A DNA stretch of 64,000 nt from Hydractinia symbiolongicarpus (taxonomy: Eukaryota > Cnidaria > Hydrozoa > Anthoathecata > Hydractiniidae): NCBI RefSeq assembly GCF_029227915.1, contig NC_079879.1:21902501-21966500 (forward strand). The letters are read 5' to 3'. The notes below the pieces were generated by a model. The model did not search any database. It had not been told where the DNA came from and saw nothing but the letters and a program-made list of their open reading frames with translations. The position numbers and the translations under genes are program-made. Positions 32,889-58,585 of the stretch are shown here, in pieces (within the stretch, counting starts at the first letter, position 1; the number at the start of each line of letters is the position of its first letter).

Positions 32889-33275
32889 TTAGTAGTATTT
32901 TCTAAAAAAGGAATTTCGCCTACATATAGGGCACATGTTGTCACGCATATGATGCGTTTTGAACTTGCTTGGCACAAGCCTTAGCATACAGGCATGATAT
33001 TCAACGGCTTTGCTGCACATGTCTTGGGTCTTGAATTGTTTTGGAATAAACCAAAACATCTCATGGTTGTTATTGAAGGTTTTGCTGCACATGTCCTGCG
33101 TCTTGAACCGGTATGGCACAAACTTGAGCACGCGGGGATGCTCATCAACAGCCTTGTTGCACATGTCTTGGGTCTTGAACTGGTCTGGTACATCTATAAG
33201 CATAAAAGTGTATTTTTCAACAGCTTTGTTGCACGTGTCTTGCGTTTTTATCTCTGTTGCGTACTACTTTAACAT
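32889..33275 (-). pseudogene. Protein of tandem FKTQDMC repeats (DUF4116-like)
   Basis: It contains four or more repeats of about 24 residues with core (V/I)P..FKTQDMC.KA, the first repeat degenerate (IKTQDTCNKAVEKY) and the last ending in a CPICRR motif. An ATG at 33275 is followed by an in-frame stop after three codons, so either the gene is broken or translation starts at MLIDVPDQ (33203). Similar short repeats are grouped as DUF4116 and occur in many protist and viral proteins. Function unknown. It is the last gene before the right terminal repeat. Confidence 0.6.
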
Positions 33276-33317
33276 CTTCTCTTTACAATCCTTTTTTTTC
33301 TCTTAGTGTGGTCAATA

Positions 33318-33657
33318 TGTTCACATCTTTACCGCGCATGCGTTGATTGATGTCAGGAGTGTGCGGGGGAATTTACTGTGCGCTAGAAATTATTTTACTC
33401 ATTTGCCGCATTGATTTGATGTGCATTACAAAGCACAGAGGGACTTTGCATCACTAAGCACAGAGGGACTATGCATCACTAAGCACAGCATGATGGGAAT
33501 TTACCTTGATGTGCGCCAGAATTTTTTTTACTCATTTGAGGTATGATAAGTACTTGTATTGGATGATAGTGAATTTGTTGTGTTTGACCATGCGTTTGAC
33601 TGGGCGTGCGCGTGTGCGCGATGTGCGATGCGCCAGAACATACATTTCTCTATCTCT
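33318..33657 (-). repeat. Right terminal inverted repeat of Polinton copy 2
   Basis: Reverse complement of 17849-18188, ending ..catttctctatctct at 33657. It contains the inverted counterpart of the 25-bp subrepeats and the gcgcgcgtgtgcgc-type GC-rich patch near the terminus. Confidence 0.9.
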
Positions 33658-33662
33658 AGGAC
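33658..33662. repeat. Target-site duplication of Polinton copy 2, right
   Basis: aggac directly after the right terminal repeat, identical to 17844-17848. Confidence 0.65.
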
Positions 33663-33740
33663 CGTTAAGGGAGGCATACTTTCCGATAATGTACCGTTCT
33701 TTGTCCCTCCATTTTATATATGTCGATTCTTTGGACGACT
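33663..33740 (-). pseudogene. DDE (pogo/Tigger-like) transposase, N-terminal part on the far side of the Polinton
   Basis: The minus strand reads KWRDKERYIIGKYASLNG directly up to the target-site repeat. This resembles the start of the repeated DDE transposase whose remaining part ends at 17848: both would be in the same frame across one copy of aggac. On the other side the frame goes on with a basic segment (VSKKSRRHF). So the Polinton split this gene. A stop shortly upstream suggests it was already or later broken. Confidence 0.55.
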
Positions 33741-34429
33741 ATGCTCCAGCAATAAGGTCAGAATCAAGAACAGAGAAATCAACATTACCCAAACCAGTGT
33801 CTTATCTGGTAACACATGCAGCTAGCTATGAAACAAAATAAACAAAAATGTTTTTAATTAAAAAGAAACAAAGTATTCGTATACCGTAAATCTTTAAATT
33901 AGCACCCCCCCTCGAATAATTATTGTCATTATCTTAGAATTTCGGCTCATTTTCTCTAGAGGTTTATTTTTTCAACTGAAAACCACAAAAAAAAACCGTC
34001 TTCACCAGAATTATTTTTTTCTATAGTCAAAGGATTATTTGAGGATGACGATTCTTGAGTTTCTTTTACTTCTTCATCGTTTTTCTTCTTTTTTTCATAT
34101 CTGCTCTTAAGAACGACATACTTCCACCAACTTTTTTTGTTTGTATGAACCCTTTTTTTTCTTTTGGTACGAAGAAAAGGTAAGATAAAAAGAATACCCA
34201 TTCCGAATCTTTTTTCCTTCTTTTATATTTGTTCAATATCTTCATCTTAGAGGCTTTAAAAAATAGCCTATTGGAAACATTTAAATTCTTTTATATTTTT
34301 CACTTTTTCTTTTGACCCAAGGTAGATGGCATATTTTATTTACATTTTTTTGTCAGGTATTGAATTGATGAATATATTTTAAAAAGCTCTTTGGCCTATA
34401 TACAAGCAAAAGAATAACAAGCAAGAAAA

Positions 34430-34909
34430 ATGGTTTACACGAAAACCTTTGAATTCACCGCTGCAGTGCGTGGGTACCACTATAGAAGATTTTGGATACC
34501 ACAACCTGCACAACATCTCAACTATTCACACGAATCAGATAACCCGATCAGTTTGCAATAAAAATATGCGAAACAGGTTGTGAAACTCCGATTGGTTACT
34601 TACCAAGAGAGATATCGAGGGCAATTCTTACTGGAGAACATTACCATAATCTCCGCTCATGCAGGGGGTCTTGAAATACCCTGTGTAATAAAGGTTTCAA
34701 TCCCTGGGACTTGTTTAAACTTATTGCTAATAGAGCATTACAAGGAGCTAACAGCAAAATGTTACACTGAACCAAAAAAGAAAGAACCTTTGTTACAAAC
34801 CCCGGATCTAGAAAAAAAACCAAGGAGAGCGAACAAAAAACAAACTACGGAAAACAAGAGCGAAGCGAAAAGCAAAGACATTTGCGAAAACATTATAATC
34901 ACAGACTAA
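34430..34909 (+). pseudogene. HIRAN-like domain gene, frameshifted
   Basis: It starts MVYTKTFEFTAAVRGYHYRR and stops at about 34561. A second frame has DQFAIKICETG and IGYLPREISR, and the last frame (34580-34909) has GGLEIPCVIKVSIPG and a Lys-rich tail to the stop. The pattern AVxGxHYYR...W, HE.DN..D.FAIK, GHLPREISR is a HIRAN-type fold seen in many dispersed cnidarian genes, as far as I recall. HIRAN domains bind DNA ends or stalled forks. It lies outside the Polinton and is probably an old repeated gene copy. Confidence 0.5.
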
Positions 34910-36090
34910 GAATGTTATATAGCGTTTTTTTGTGTTAAAATAATTACAACATTTATATCCTTTGTTTTATATTGTTTTTTAATACTTCATTATCGGTCCG
35001 CGAAAGTTTTTTCCCTTAAAGTAGCACCTGCTGTTAAAGCTTAGTTGTTTTTGCGTTATTACATTGTATGACTCAAAAAAACATATCTTACCATATCATT
35101 TAATCCGTTAGATGTTTCTTTACTTTATATATTGTTGTCGTTCGACACTTCTGACACTCTTTGTAACTTTGTTTTAAGTTGTTTGGATTGTTGCCTTTTT
35201 TTGCTCGTCTGTCTGTTGAAGTCGCTCTTAACGCACTCTGCTACGCGCTCTATAAACGGCAAATGCACACAGAGCTGTACGATAATCACCGACAAATTTG
35301 TTTTTTTACTTTGACGCTTAAAACTTGCATAGGTTTAAATTCAATTAGGCCAAGAAAAGGGTCGAAAATATATTACAGAACTGGCAACAAAACCTTTGGC
35401 AAATCATGCAGCTCCGCAATCTTGGGCTATTTAAAGATTATGTAAAGTGTGGGTTCATTTTACATTATTTACTTGTGAAACCATTAACTATATAAATTTC
35501 TTGCTTTCGCTTATGTTTTATTCGTATTTCGCGATTAAAGGAACAAATTCTAAAGGTAAATGGGCGTTTCATTTCTTAGTATACAGGTATAAACTGTATA
35601 CTAAGAAATGATATTTATCGAATAATGAAAGGATATTTATCCTTTCTTACTTATTGAAAAAAAGATTTTCACGTTCAAAAAGTTTTTCAGGTTAAAAATT
35701 TGGGCACTACTCTTTCAGGGTAAAAATTTCGGGATAGCTCATTGCCATGTTTTTAAATGTTGTTGTTTAATTGACATGACTTGATGAAAAATTATATGAG
35801 TAATTAATTCTCTTTATGATTGCCTTTGGCATATTTGTGGCGAGTTACAAAAGTAATATTTTAGAAAGTGTTCGATTAAATTTACGAATCGTTGCTTTTG
35901 CCGATCTCATGAACAATCTGTTGATCAACCACTATGGCTTTGTATATTCTTTTCTTTGATAATAATGGATAAGGATAATATATTTAACTACGAAATGAGA
36001 CTCATTGTACCAGAACTATTACTTTTTTACAGTGAAATTTAATTTACAAGAAAGCTTTAACCATATATAACAACAAAAGAAAATTACTTT
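34910..36090. other. Intergenic stretch, no gene seen, two tandem hairpins
   Basis: AT-rich. Open frames at 35132-35445 show no motif. The distinct feature is the pair of perfect hairpins at 35570-35646, listed separately. Confidence 0.5.
35570..35646. repeat. Two adjacent perfect hairpins (17-bp and 9-bp stems)
   Basis: Hairpin 1: catttcttagtatacag (35570-35586), loop gtataaa, exact complement to 35610. Hairpin 2: gaaaggata (35627-35635), loop tt, exact complement to 35646. They could be a small palindromic transposon remnant or a transcribed hairpin RNA; the sequence alone does not decide. Confidence 0.75.
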
Positions 36091-37272
36091 TTACTGGTAA
36101 CTTTTTCTTCGGTTCCTTAGTCCTTCAATTTCTGAAATAAGCACATCAAAAAACTCTGTTGTAGTTGTTTGACCACCAATATCAAGAGGTCGAGCTTTAC
36201 CAGAAGACACTATATTGTAGATACACACATCAATTAAATGACCATGTCTTGATAATCCCAGGTGACGAAGCATTGATGTGGCAGCAAATAACATGCTCAT
36301 GGGATTTGCAATGTTGTCTCCAGCTATTTCTTTACCACAATTTCTTGTGCCAGCTTCATAGACATGCAGATTTTGACCGTGATTTTCCCCTGGTGGAATA
36401 CCTGGACCTCCTACTAAGGCTGCACCAATGCTTGTGATAACATTTCCATAGAGATTTGGCATAACCATTACATCAAACTGTTCAGGCTTAGACACTATCT
36501 GCATAGCACAGTTGTCAATGATCATATCATTGAATTCAATATCAGGATATTTTTTTGACATTTCCCGACAACAACTTAAAAAGAGTCCATCACTCATCTT
36601 CATGATGTTAGCTTTATGAACTGCAGTTACCTTTCTTCGATCATGATGTCTTGCATACTCAAATGCAAATTTAGCAATCCTGTTAGAACTTTCTTCTGTT
36701 ATGATTTTCATCATTTCAATAACACCTGGGACATTTTCATGCTCTAGGTTGCTATACTCGCCTTCTGTATTTTCTCTAATAATGACCAGATCAACATCAC
36801 TGTGTCTTGTTTTAACTGTAGGGTAGGACTTACATTTTACAATATTTGCATATAAATCTAAATCGTGCCTTAGAGCAACATTAAATGACTTCCCCCCGAT
36901 TTTACCCAAATCTGTTATCCAATTACCCTTCAGTGCTGTTCCATTCCTTCGAACTGCAGTAACAATATCATTAAATGAATGTAAAATCTCTTCATCATTG
37001 TCCCCAACTAGATGCGCTTCTTCGAAATCGACAGGAACACCTGCACTTCCAAAAACATCCTCTGTTCCCGAAATTAATGCTGGGCCAATTCCGTGAGCTG
37101 GTATTAAAGTTACAGTGTGTCGTCCTCCATACGTAGCGTCAGGGATTTCTGGATTCACATCAAATAGTCTTGCACTTGTAAGTAGACTCCGTGTGCTAAC
37201 GTGAGATGCGCCGCAGATATAACTTTGTAGATTGAATTTTTTTAGGATTCTTGCGACTCGAGCTGACGCCAT
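36091..37272 (-). CDS. Mitochondrial NAD-dependent isocitrate dehydrogenase regulatory-type subunit (beta/gamma-like), intronless
   Basis: 393 aa in one uninterrupted frame. Residues 1-45 form a basic, Ser/Arg-rich mitochondrial presequence (MASARVARILKKFNLQSYIC). The isopropylmalate/isocitrate dehydrogenase core follows: YGGRHTVTLIP, RENTEGEYSNLEHE, AVHKANIMKMSDG, DVMVMPNLYGN, NIANPMSMLFA, and DIGGQTTTTEF near the end. YGGRHTVT, VPVDFEE and ALKGN match the gamma subunit, while the C-terminal half also looks beta-like. The usually invariant GDGIGPEL is AHGIGPAL here. All other host genes in the window have many introns, so this is probably a retrocopy, yet the frame is intact. Role: regulatory partner in the TCA-cycle step isocitrate to 2-oxoglutarate. 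Confidence 0.85.
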   Translation of the reverse strand: MASARVARILKKFNLQSYICGASHVSTRSLLTSARLFDVNPEIPDATYGGRHTVTLIPAHGIGPALISGTEDVFGSAGVPVDFEEAHLVGDNDEEILHSFNDIVTAVRRNGTALKGNWITDLGKIGGKSFNVALRHDLDLYANIVKCKSYPTVKTRHSDVDLVIIRENTEGEYSNLEHENVPGVIEMMKIITEESSNRIAKFAFEYARHHDRRKVTAVHKANIMKMSDGLFLSCCREMSKKYPDIEFNDMIIDNCAMQIVSKPEQFDVMVMPNLYGNVITSIGAALVGGPGIPPGENHGQNLHVYEAGTRNCGKEIAGDNIANPMSMLFAATSMLRHLGLSRHGHLIDVCIYNIVSSGKARPLDIGGQTTTTEFFDVLISEIEGLRNRRKSYQ

Positions 37273-37337
37273 CTTTGTTGTTTAAGGAAAAAGTGCATGG
37301 TAAAACGCGGAACGTTTAATAAACACTATAAACCATA
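37273..37337. promoter_or_regulatory. Candidate bidirectional promoter between the IDH3-like gene and PBDC1
   Basis: Only 65 bp separate the two divergent start codons. Both 5' UTRs and any core promoter must overlap here or extend into the opposite gene. No TATA box is placed convincingly; the gap is otherwise unremarkable. Confidence 0.5.
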
Positions 37338-40300
37338 ATGGCCGATCTCGCAAGTCAACTGGACAGCTTGGTAAAGAAAGTTTTTTTAGCTAAAAGTGCA
37401 TAAATGTGTGTTGAACAAGTGCTCTGAACCACAATGTCCATTCTTTAACCACTTAACTAATATTTTTTATTCTTGAAAATTTTTAACAGTGACATAAATA
37501 GTACGATGGCCCCTATGGCTCACTTCTCTTCCAATTTAAAAGCACTTCTCTACTCTATGATCCAAACAGTTCTCTTCTGTATTCTCACACTTCTGTTTTA
37601 TAATTTGACACCTATCCTCTGTACTTAACACTTCTCTGCATGTGACCAAAACCTTTCTCTTGCAACTAAATTTAAAAGAGAAATGTATGAACTGTATTAA
37701 AAGAGATAAAAGAATGCCTTAAAGCGGAATACCACAATATATTTTTATCTGAACTATATGGCCAACTACATATTTTTGAAAAGTTATTAACTATTGGGAA
37801 TGATTGATCTTTTTCATGGCCGGGAGTGGTATGTCAATTATTCACGCTCCTGGGGACGACACGGCGGAGTTATCAATCAACCAAAGGTGATAGCTTGATT
37901 GATTTACTCGCACGCACATCCTTGTTCCCCACAAAAAGATCTTTAACAATCTGTGAATTGATGTATATATTGTTGGAATAAGCAAGTCAAAAAAAGTCAA
38001 AAGAACCATGTTTATTCACTCATACACCGAGAAATGCATTTTCCGACAATCTGGAATACTCATAAATTTTGCAGTGCGTGAACGATATCCCCCAAATAAA
38101 CTCCGGATACGGTGCTGGCCCTTCACCAAAAATATTCAGCCTCAACAATTCGTCTGTAAATTAAAATTCATGAATAATTAATTAGTTTGGCCGAATATAG
38201 TTTTAGTCCATGTGCTTGCGAAATTGTACAAAGAAAAATGACATAATTATTAAAAAGAAATGTTAATAACAATAAACTCTGTCTATAGCGTCTCACCCCA
38301 AGAGCTGTAACTTCTGGTAGCATTTTTATTTCTCTTTAAAATTTTAAGACAATATTTGTAATCTACCACCTCAAAGTTCCACTGCTAAATATCACACACT
38401 TAGCAAACTCTGAAAATTAAAATACAGCAATTAAGGGATCCCTCAAGTATGTGTTATCCTAGTTATCCCTGACTGACCTATGTGGCTTGGTTTATGCAGT
38501 GGTAAAGATTTATAGAAAAAAATCCTTGTTTTAGGGTGCTAATGGAGCTCTTGCAGCAGGATCATTGTTACAAGCAGATGCTTCACAATTTGGCAATAAT
38601 GTAAGTTCTTTTCCCTGGCAAGCTAACTGGCTATCTAACTTGTGAGAAATGCTGTGTTTTAATGCTTAACTTATTTATACCACACAACAATCAATCATTG
38701 CAATGTAGAAATTGGAGTGACCTAACAGTGGTTATATTGTACCATTTTAATACCAGTTGAATTAAACTGTTGAATTTGTAGCAAAGTCTGTCTGTGTACA
38801 TTATGTAAAAATCTATGCAAGGCTACACCACGAAGGTCTTAAAAGTTGAAAACCAAGCTATAGATCCTAATTATGTTGTAATCATTGATTTGTTTAAAGT
38901 GGCTATATATGTATAGACAGAGTTTGCTTGGGGGGAAAATTCCAAAACTTAACCCTCTATACATTACCAATAGTATTTCCAGGGTTAGGCTTTCAGTTAT
39001 TAAACACTAATAAAAACACTAAACACTGATAAAACCTGTCTTTATTAAAAATATATATGTTGGGTGACTCTGACACCAAATATTTTTAATGTCTGTCTAT
39101 CATATATTTTATATTTTTGTTAACAACCAAATATTTTTGTTTTTTCTTCTTGTTTTAGGAAGCAATAGAGTCTTATTGGGCTATGAAAGCGCATAAACAT
39201 GCTGAAGTATATATGAAAGTATATAAATTATTTTTTACATTTTTTCGGTGTTATTGGGTAGATTTTATCAGTTGCAGCAGGCATGCATGTTTTAAAGGAG
39301 AAAGAAGTAATTGTATGACACCCACTATGTTTATGGCCAGATGCAGCTAAGAAAAAATTTTAGGAATTTTTTTCCAGAGGAATGATGCACAGCCATCAAT
39401 CCTAACCCCTGGCACAACATACTGCTACCACCCTCAAACTTTTTGCATCACTTATTTTAGTTGATATCATCAATTGATCCGAAAAATATGAAACTCACAA
39501 AGTACGTTCTTGTTCTTTTGGTGTGGGACACATAGAAAATTGTCTTGATATTAAATAGCAACAATTTGTTTTTTTTAGATTTGATGATGTTATATACAGA
39601 TCATTTAAGAGATACTTCAAAGATTTAAATGTTAGTATATATTTATTTGTAGCAACAGAGTGTGGTACATCCACAGGAAAATGTTGTGCTATGTTCTTCT
39701 CATATCAAAGTTGTGTGTATATATTACTTTTTTTGCATGACTCAAATTTACGTGCTGTGTACATGTTCTATTGAAATGACAAGAAATATATGATAAATAA
39801 ACGTAGGTAAAGAATCCATTCTTATTCCCAGAGCTCTTTGAGATTAAAACCTCGAAAGTAACTCTGGAACCTTCTGGTCACGTGATGATTTTTTTTTGAC
39901 TTGATTACCTGATGTTGGGCTTGTAAACTAGCCGTTTTTAATCGTTACTTATCGTTTGTGGGCACCTAATTGGATTCGTGACTTAGCACAACTTGAAAAA
40001 GCAGATCTGACAGTACAGTGGAATATTGTGAAAAGAGATTTAATTTGATGATGACTCCCAAGCATTTATTTGAATTTTTGAAAAACTTTGTAATCATTAA
40101 ACTGCATGTAAATCTGAAACTTACTTACATAACCAGTCTCTATTTTGTAGCTTAGCTGCTAGTTTTAGCTGTAGCCAGCTAAGTGAAAGTCTCACTATGC
40201 GTACAAAGTTGCACACTAGCTAGCTAGCTAACTCATTATCTATTAATATTGCCGTTTTATGCTTTAATTGAGCTTATATTTTTAATCAAGAGCTTAACCA

Positions 40301-43282
40301 GGGTGATTGCTGCTACTGCATAATACACTTCTGGAAAAAGAGTCCTTCAAAATTGCCATCTATCTCTAGCTTTATAGATATTTATGTGAGAACTGTTTTG
40401 TTAAACCAGCCTAGAGGTGATTATATAAGGTAGATTTACCCATTTGTGGCTCACGACATGCTCAGCATGTTTAAATTAATCAGCTTGCATAATAGTAGAC
40501 CACTATTAAAAATTTCTTTGACATTATATGAAGCGAGTCAACTCTCCTAAGGCAAACTCAGGATTAGTTGATTCGATTAATTTAATAGCATTTTTGCGAA
40601 TGATCAAAAATAATACACGTGAACATAAACCTTTTTTTAACGAATCTATCAATAAAATCCTTAACTCAGACCCAAACTAAGTTTTAGGAAAAATGGCTAT
40701 ATTCTAAAATCATTAGGCCAAAAAATGTGTAGCTAGCTAGCAACACTAACTATAGCTAAGCTCTCACCTCACCTCCAGTGTGACACATTACAGTTTTTAC
40801 ATATATTTATTGCAGTACGACGCTGTTACTTCCACCTGGCTTACAAAAACCAATACCCTACTACATAAATGAACTTTTAGCTAGCTAGCTAGTAGTAGAA
40901 TTATGTTAGCAGACCAGCTTCCTTCAGTATAGCTGGTTGGCCATATGTTAGCTACTGAAAGTTAGCTATGTAAAGAATGGTCAAATACTAACAGTGGATG
41001 TTGTTGAAAGAGAGAACTGAATTATAGCCTTGGTAGATATATACAGCCCTTAATATCTGCTTTACATTCAGTCATGACATAAATTAACGCGAGGATATTT
41101 CGATCATTCATCTCTTCCACCACCATGTTTGTTTACATTTAAATGCTACATACAATCTTTCGCGGAAAAACACAGGTCTGTAGAAGAATCAGAATCCATT
41201 ACGTGACCAGACGAGTCCAGACCTAATTACGAGGTTTATCTCAAAGAGCTGAGGTTAAGAATTTAAAAAAATCGACAGTATTCACTTTTTGAGAATTTAA
41301 AAAAATAATCAAAAATCGATGAATGTTTTTTCAGATTTTTGATGTTTTTCTATGTACATTAATCAACTTTTCAATTTCAGATTGAAATGATCAATGAAAA
41401 CGATTTGAAAACAGAGGAAGCAAAAGCTGTAAGCATGCATAATTTTATTTCGTACAGTTATTACGCGCAAAATTTCTTTTATTTTTAAATAATTGACGCA
41501 GATTTTTAAGGGGAATTCATTTCTTGCTACGCGAAAATATAATTTCGTAGAAAATCGCACCCAAAGATTTTTTTACTAAATTTTTTCGTGATTCCAGTTG
41601 GTAATTTTTAATAATATTGTCCAGAGATTTTTTCTTTCAGGAAGGAGTGAACACACTACTACTGGAGACAGTATTTATTTTTGCGATGAAATGAATAATT
41701 CGCGACGCTTATTTTGCGCATATTTTTGCTGTAGGGCATTCCAAAGCTTTTTACTTGCTTACTTTGAGATCTAATTTAAAATATAAATATGACGTCGCCA
41801 TTCGAAAAAGCGTCGAATTTAATTTTCGTGAATTTTCGACAAAAAAGCAAAACCACAGGAACGTTGCTAACAGCAAAGTACCCTATGTTATAGGTATTTG
41901 GGGTAAAAGCAGGAAATATGTTGCAGTTATTAATGATATTCGACGACTAATGATTTTGAACCGTTTTGTAGATCGTTTTGTCCTCCTGCGTTATCACTTG
42001 AACATGTATTTTTTTTATTTTAGAGATGGCGTCCCTTTTGTGAAATGTTTAAGGACAAAGTCGATGACTACAATTTTGGAACATTATTAAGGTATGTCAC
42101 AGAAGTCTAATGTTTCGAAACCTATGGAGGGTTAATTAACTTTCCAGTTCTGGTAATTTCGACGTTTTTTAAGCACAGAAGCATATAAACAGTGAAAATG
42201 TTGTGCATATTAACAACCGCGAAGATAAAACGATGTTTTTGTGTAAAAACAAACTTATATAATTTTATTATTTATTCAATGAGACTGAGCTGAAACCTTA
42301 AAAAGACCTGTCTTTAGGTATACAAAGGCTGAGCTGAAAAAGTAAAGATATACTTACGGAAAACGAGTCCCTTATCGAATCAAGCTTTTAAAAACTCGAT
42401 TTTGTCAAACCACAAAGGAAATTTGACCTAAAGTTTTTTAAGGGAATAAATTTTCGCAAATTTAGTTTCTTATAATTTTAAGATCATTCTCTGGATCAGG
42501 GTATAACGAAATATCTAATGCTTCCGTTTTGTTTTTTGTATTATATAAAAAGTCTATAAATTATTGCACTCTTGATAAAAAAAAAAGCAGTTCGTTGCCC
42601 ATCCTTTCAATTTTTGTGATGTCATTAACAATCTGAATAGGTTCTGTAGCATTTTTAAAACCAGTAACAAAATTTTAAAAAATGGTGTTTACATGAAATT
42701 TTTAGTTTGCCGTGAGTCAAATCTCTAGCTGAAGTGAATTGCTATTGTTTTTACATAAGGTTCAACTACCAGTACACTCCACCGCCTAATTCTCTCAATT
42801 TAAGGGGGCGTACACATAAAAAAAAGAGCGTAAATTTTTGTTTTTAGAAAAAATGTAAAAGAAGACTATACGGAAGAAAACTGCTTTCTTGGTAATTATT
42901 TTAATACATTATTTCTTGTCAGCAGTTTTAGTTATTAAATTCACGTGAATTGAGGATATGCCTAGGTGGCATTGTAGTACACACATCATCAAGGCTCAAA
43001 TTACAGCAAGCTTTGAAGGACTAAATGTGTGCGCTAACTTCTGGCAGACGTTTTTATAAGCAACATCCGGTTGAACTGCGACAAATCTTTGACTATTCTA
43101 ATACTTTTTTAGTGACGCGTATCCAGTTCTTCGCCATTGAATTGGCTCGAAATAAACGCGGTCTGAACATGTTTCATTTGAAGAAAAACGAAGCTAATAA
43201 CAACGAACAGAATAAACAAGTTGAAACAGTTACTGACGGCATAAAAACGATAAACACAGACGGTAGCGAAGACGATAGGTAG
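37338..43282 (+). CDS. PBDC1: PBDC1 (polysaccharide biosynthesis domain-containing protein 1) homologue
   Basis: Nine coding exons: 37338-37370, 38535-38600, 39159-39218, 39461-39501, 39579-39630, 41381-41428, 42024-42091, 42848-42891, 43113-43282. All have gt/ag boundaries and phases that agree, giving 193 aa. Motifs match human PBDC1: YWAMKAHKHAEVYMKLISSI, KFDDVIYRSFKRYF, RWRPFCEMFKDKVDDYNFGT, EDYTEENCF and TRIQFFAIELARNKRG. The protein is a small conserved eukaryotic protein (yeast YPL225W family) linked to translation-elongation-factor folding; the C-terminal end is acidic and low-complexity. A 1.4-kb inverted-repeat element sits in intron 5. An exon-like stretch at 41641 was left out because skipping it keeps the protein collinear with the human one. 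Confidence 0.9.
39828..41254. mobile_element. 1.4-kb non-autonomous DNA transposon in PBDC1 intron 5
   Basis: The left end cccagagctctttgagat.. (39828) through ctggtcacgtgatg is matched, inverted and imperfectly, by the right end ..cgtgaccagac through tctcaaagagctgagg (41180-41254), giving terminal repeats of about 60-70 bp. The outer part agagctctttgagat-aaaacct is shared with the 253-bp element at 15730. No transposase is encoded; the interior is rich in ctagctagc palindromes. Confidence 0.65.
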
Positions 43283-43519
43283 CATAAATGCCGATTAATC
43301 GTTGTTTGTATATTTTTTTATGTGAAAAAAGTCCAAGGAAGCATAAATATTTTTGTGCCCAAAAGTGAATTTACGCGCACAGAAACGTAGAATAAAAATA
43401 ATTATACACCTTTTCGCAAATATATATATTCTTTCCAATTACCGTACAAGCAAAATGATTATTTTCAGTAATAAGAAATACACGAAAAATGATAAAATGA
43501 AGAAAAGATACTCTACTGG

Positions 43520-43547
43520 TTTATTATCACGTTTGGTGTAGAATAAA
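43520..43547. terminator. Possible overlapping polyadenylation signals of KIF11 and PBDC1
   Basis: tttatt at 43520-43525 (aataaa on minus, after the KIF11 stop) and aataaa at 43542-43547 (plus, after the PBDC1 stop). If both are used, the convergent 3' UTRs overlap. Confidence 0.35.
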
Positions 43548-43644
43548 TCTGCCACTAATATAAAAATAACCTTTGTGAACCAACTCCATTGCCGAAAATA
43601 CTATAATTTTTTTGCACTAATTTCAACAATATATAACATAAAAT

Positions 43645-58585
<14,941 letters not shown>

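Larger units (their letters stand above)
17849..33657. mobile_element. Complete Maverick/Polinton element, copy 2 (15.8 kb)
   Basis: Bounded by 340-bp inverted repeats beginning agagatagagaaatg and flanked by the direct repeat aggac. It contains type B DNA polymerase, packaging ATPase, retroviral-type integrase and jelly-roll-type capsid genes, the Polinton hallmark set, and its length is within the 15-20 kb usual for the group. Left-half genes are on plus; integrase, membrane and capsid genes are on minus; the right side is mixed. Frameshifts or stops in polymerase, ATPase end, integrase and capsid indicate an inactive copy. Related endogenous and exogenous forms are called adintoviruses. 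Confidence 0.93.

Noticed and set aside
32981-33306. Plus- and alternate-frame repeats such as AAHVLGLEL and SSRPKTCA
   Set aside because: They are other-frame readings of the FKTQDMC repeats; the minus-strand frame has the known repeat pattern.
33883-33925. ataccgtaaatctttaaatt followed by a C-run, similar to 63090-63115
   Set aside because: It looks like one end of a MITE family, but no matching inverted end was found nearby, so it is not listed as an element.
41641-41671. Possible extra PBDC1 exon (EGVNTLLLET) between exons 6 and 7
   Set aside because: It has an acceptor and a weak donor, but exon 6 joins exon 7 (42024) directly in phase and matches the human protein without it.
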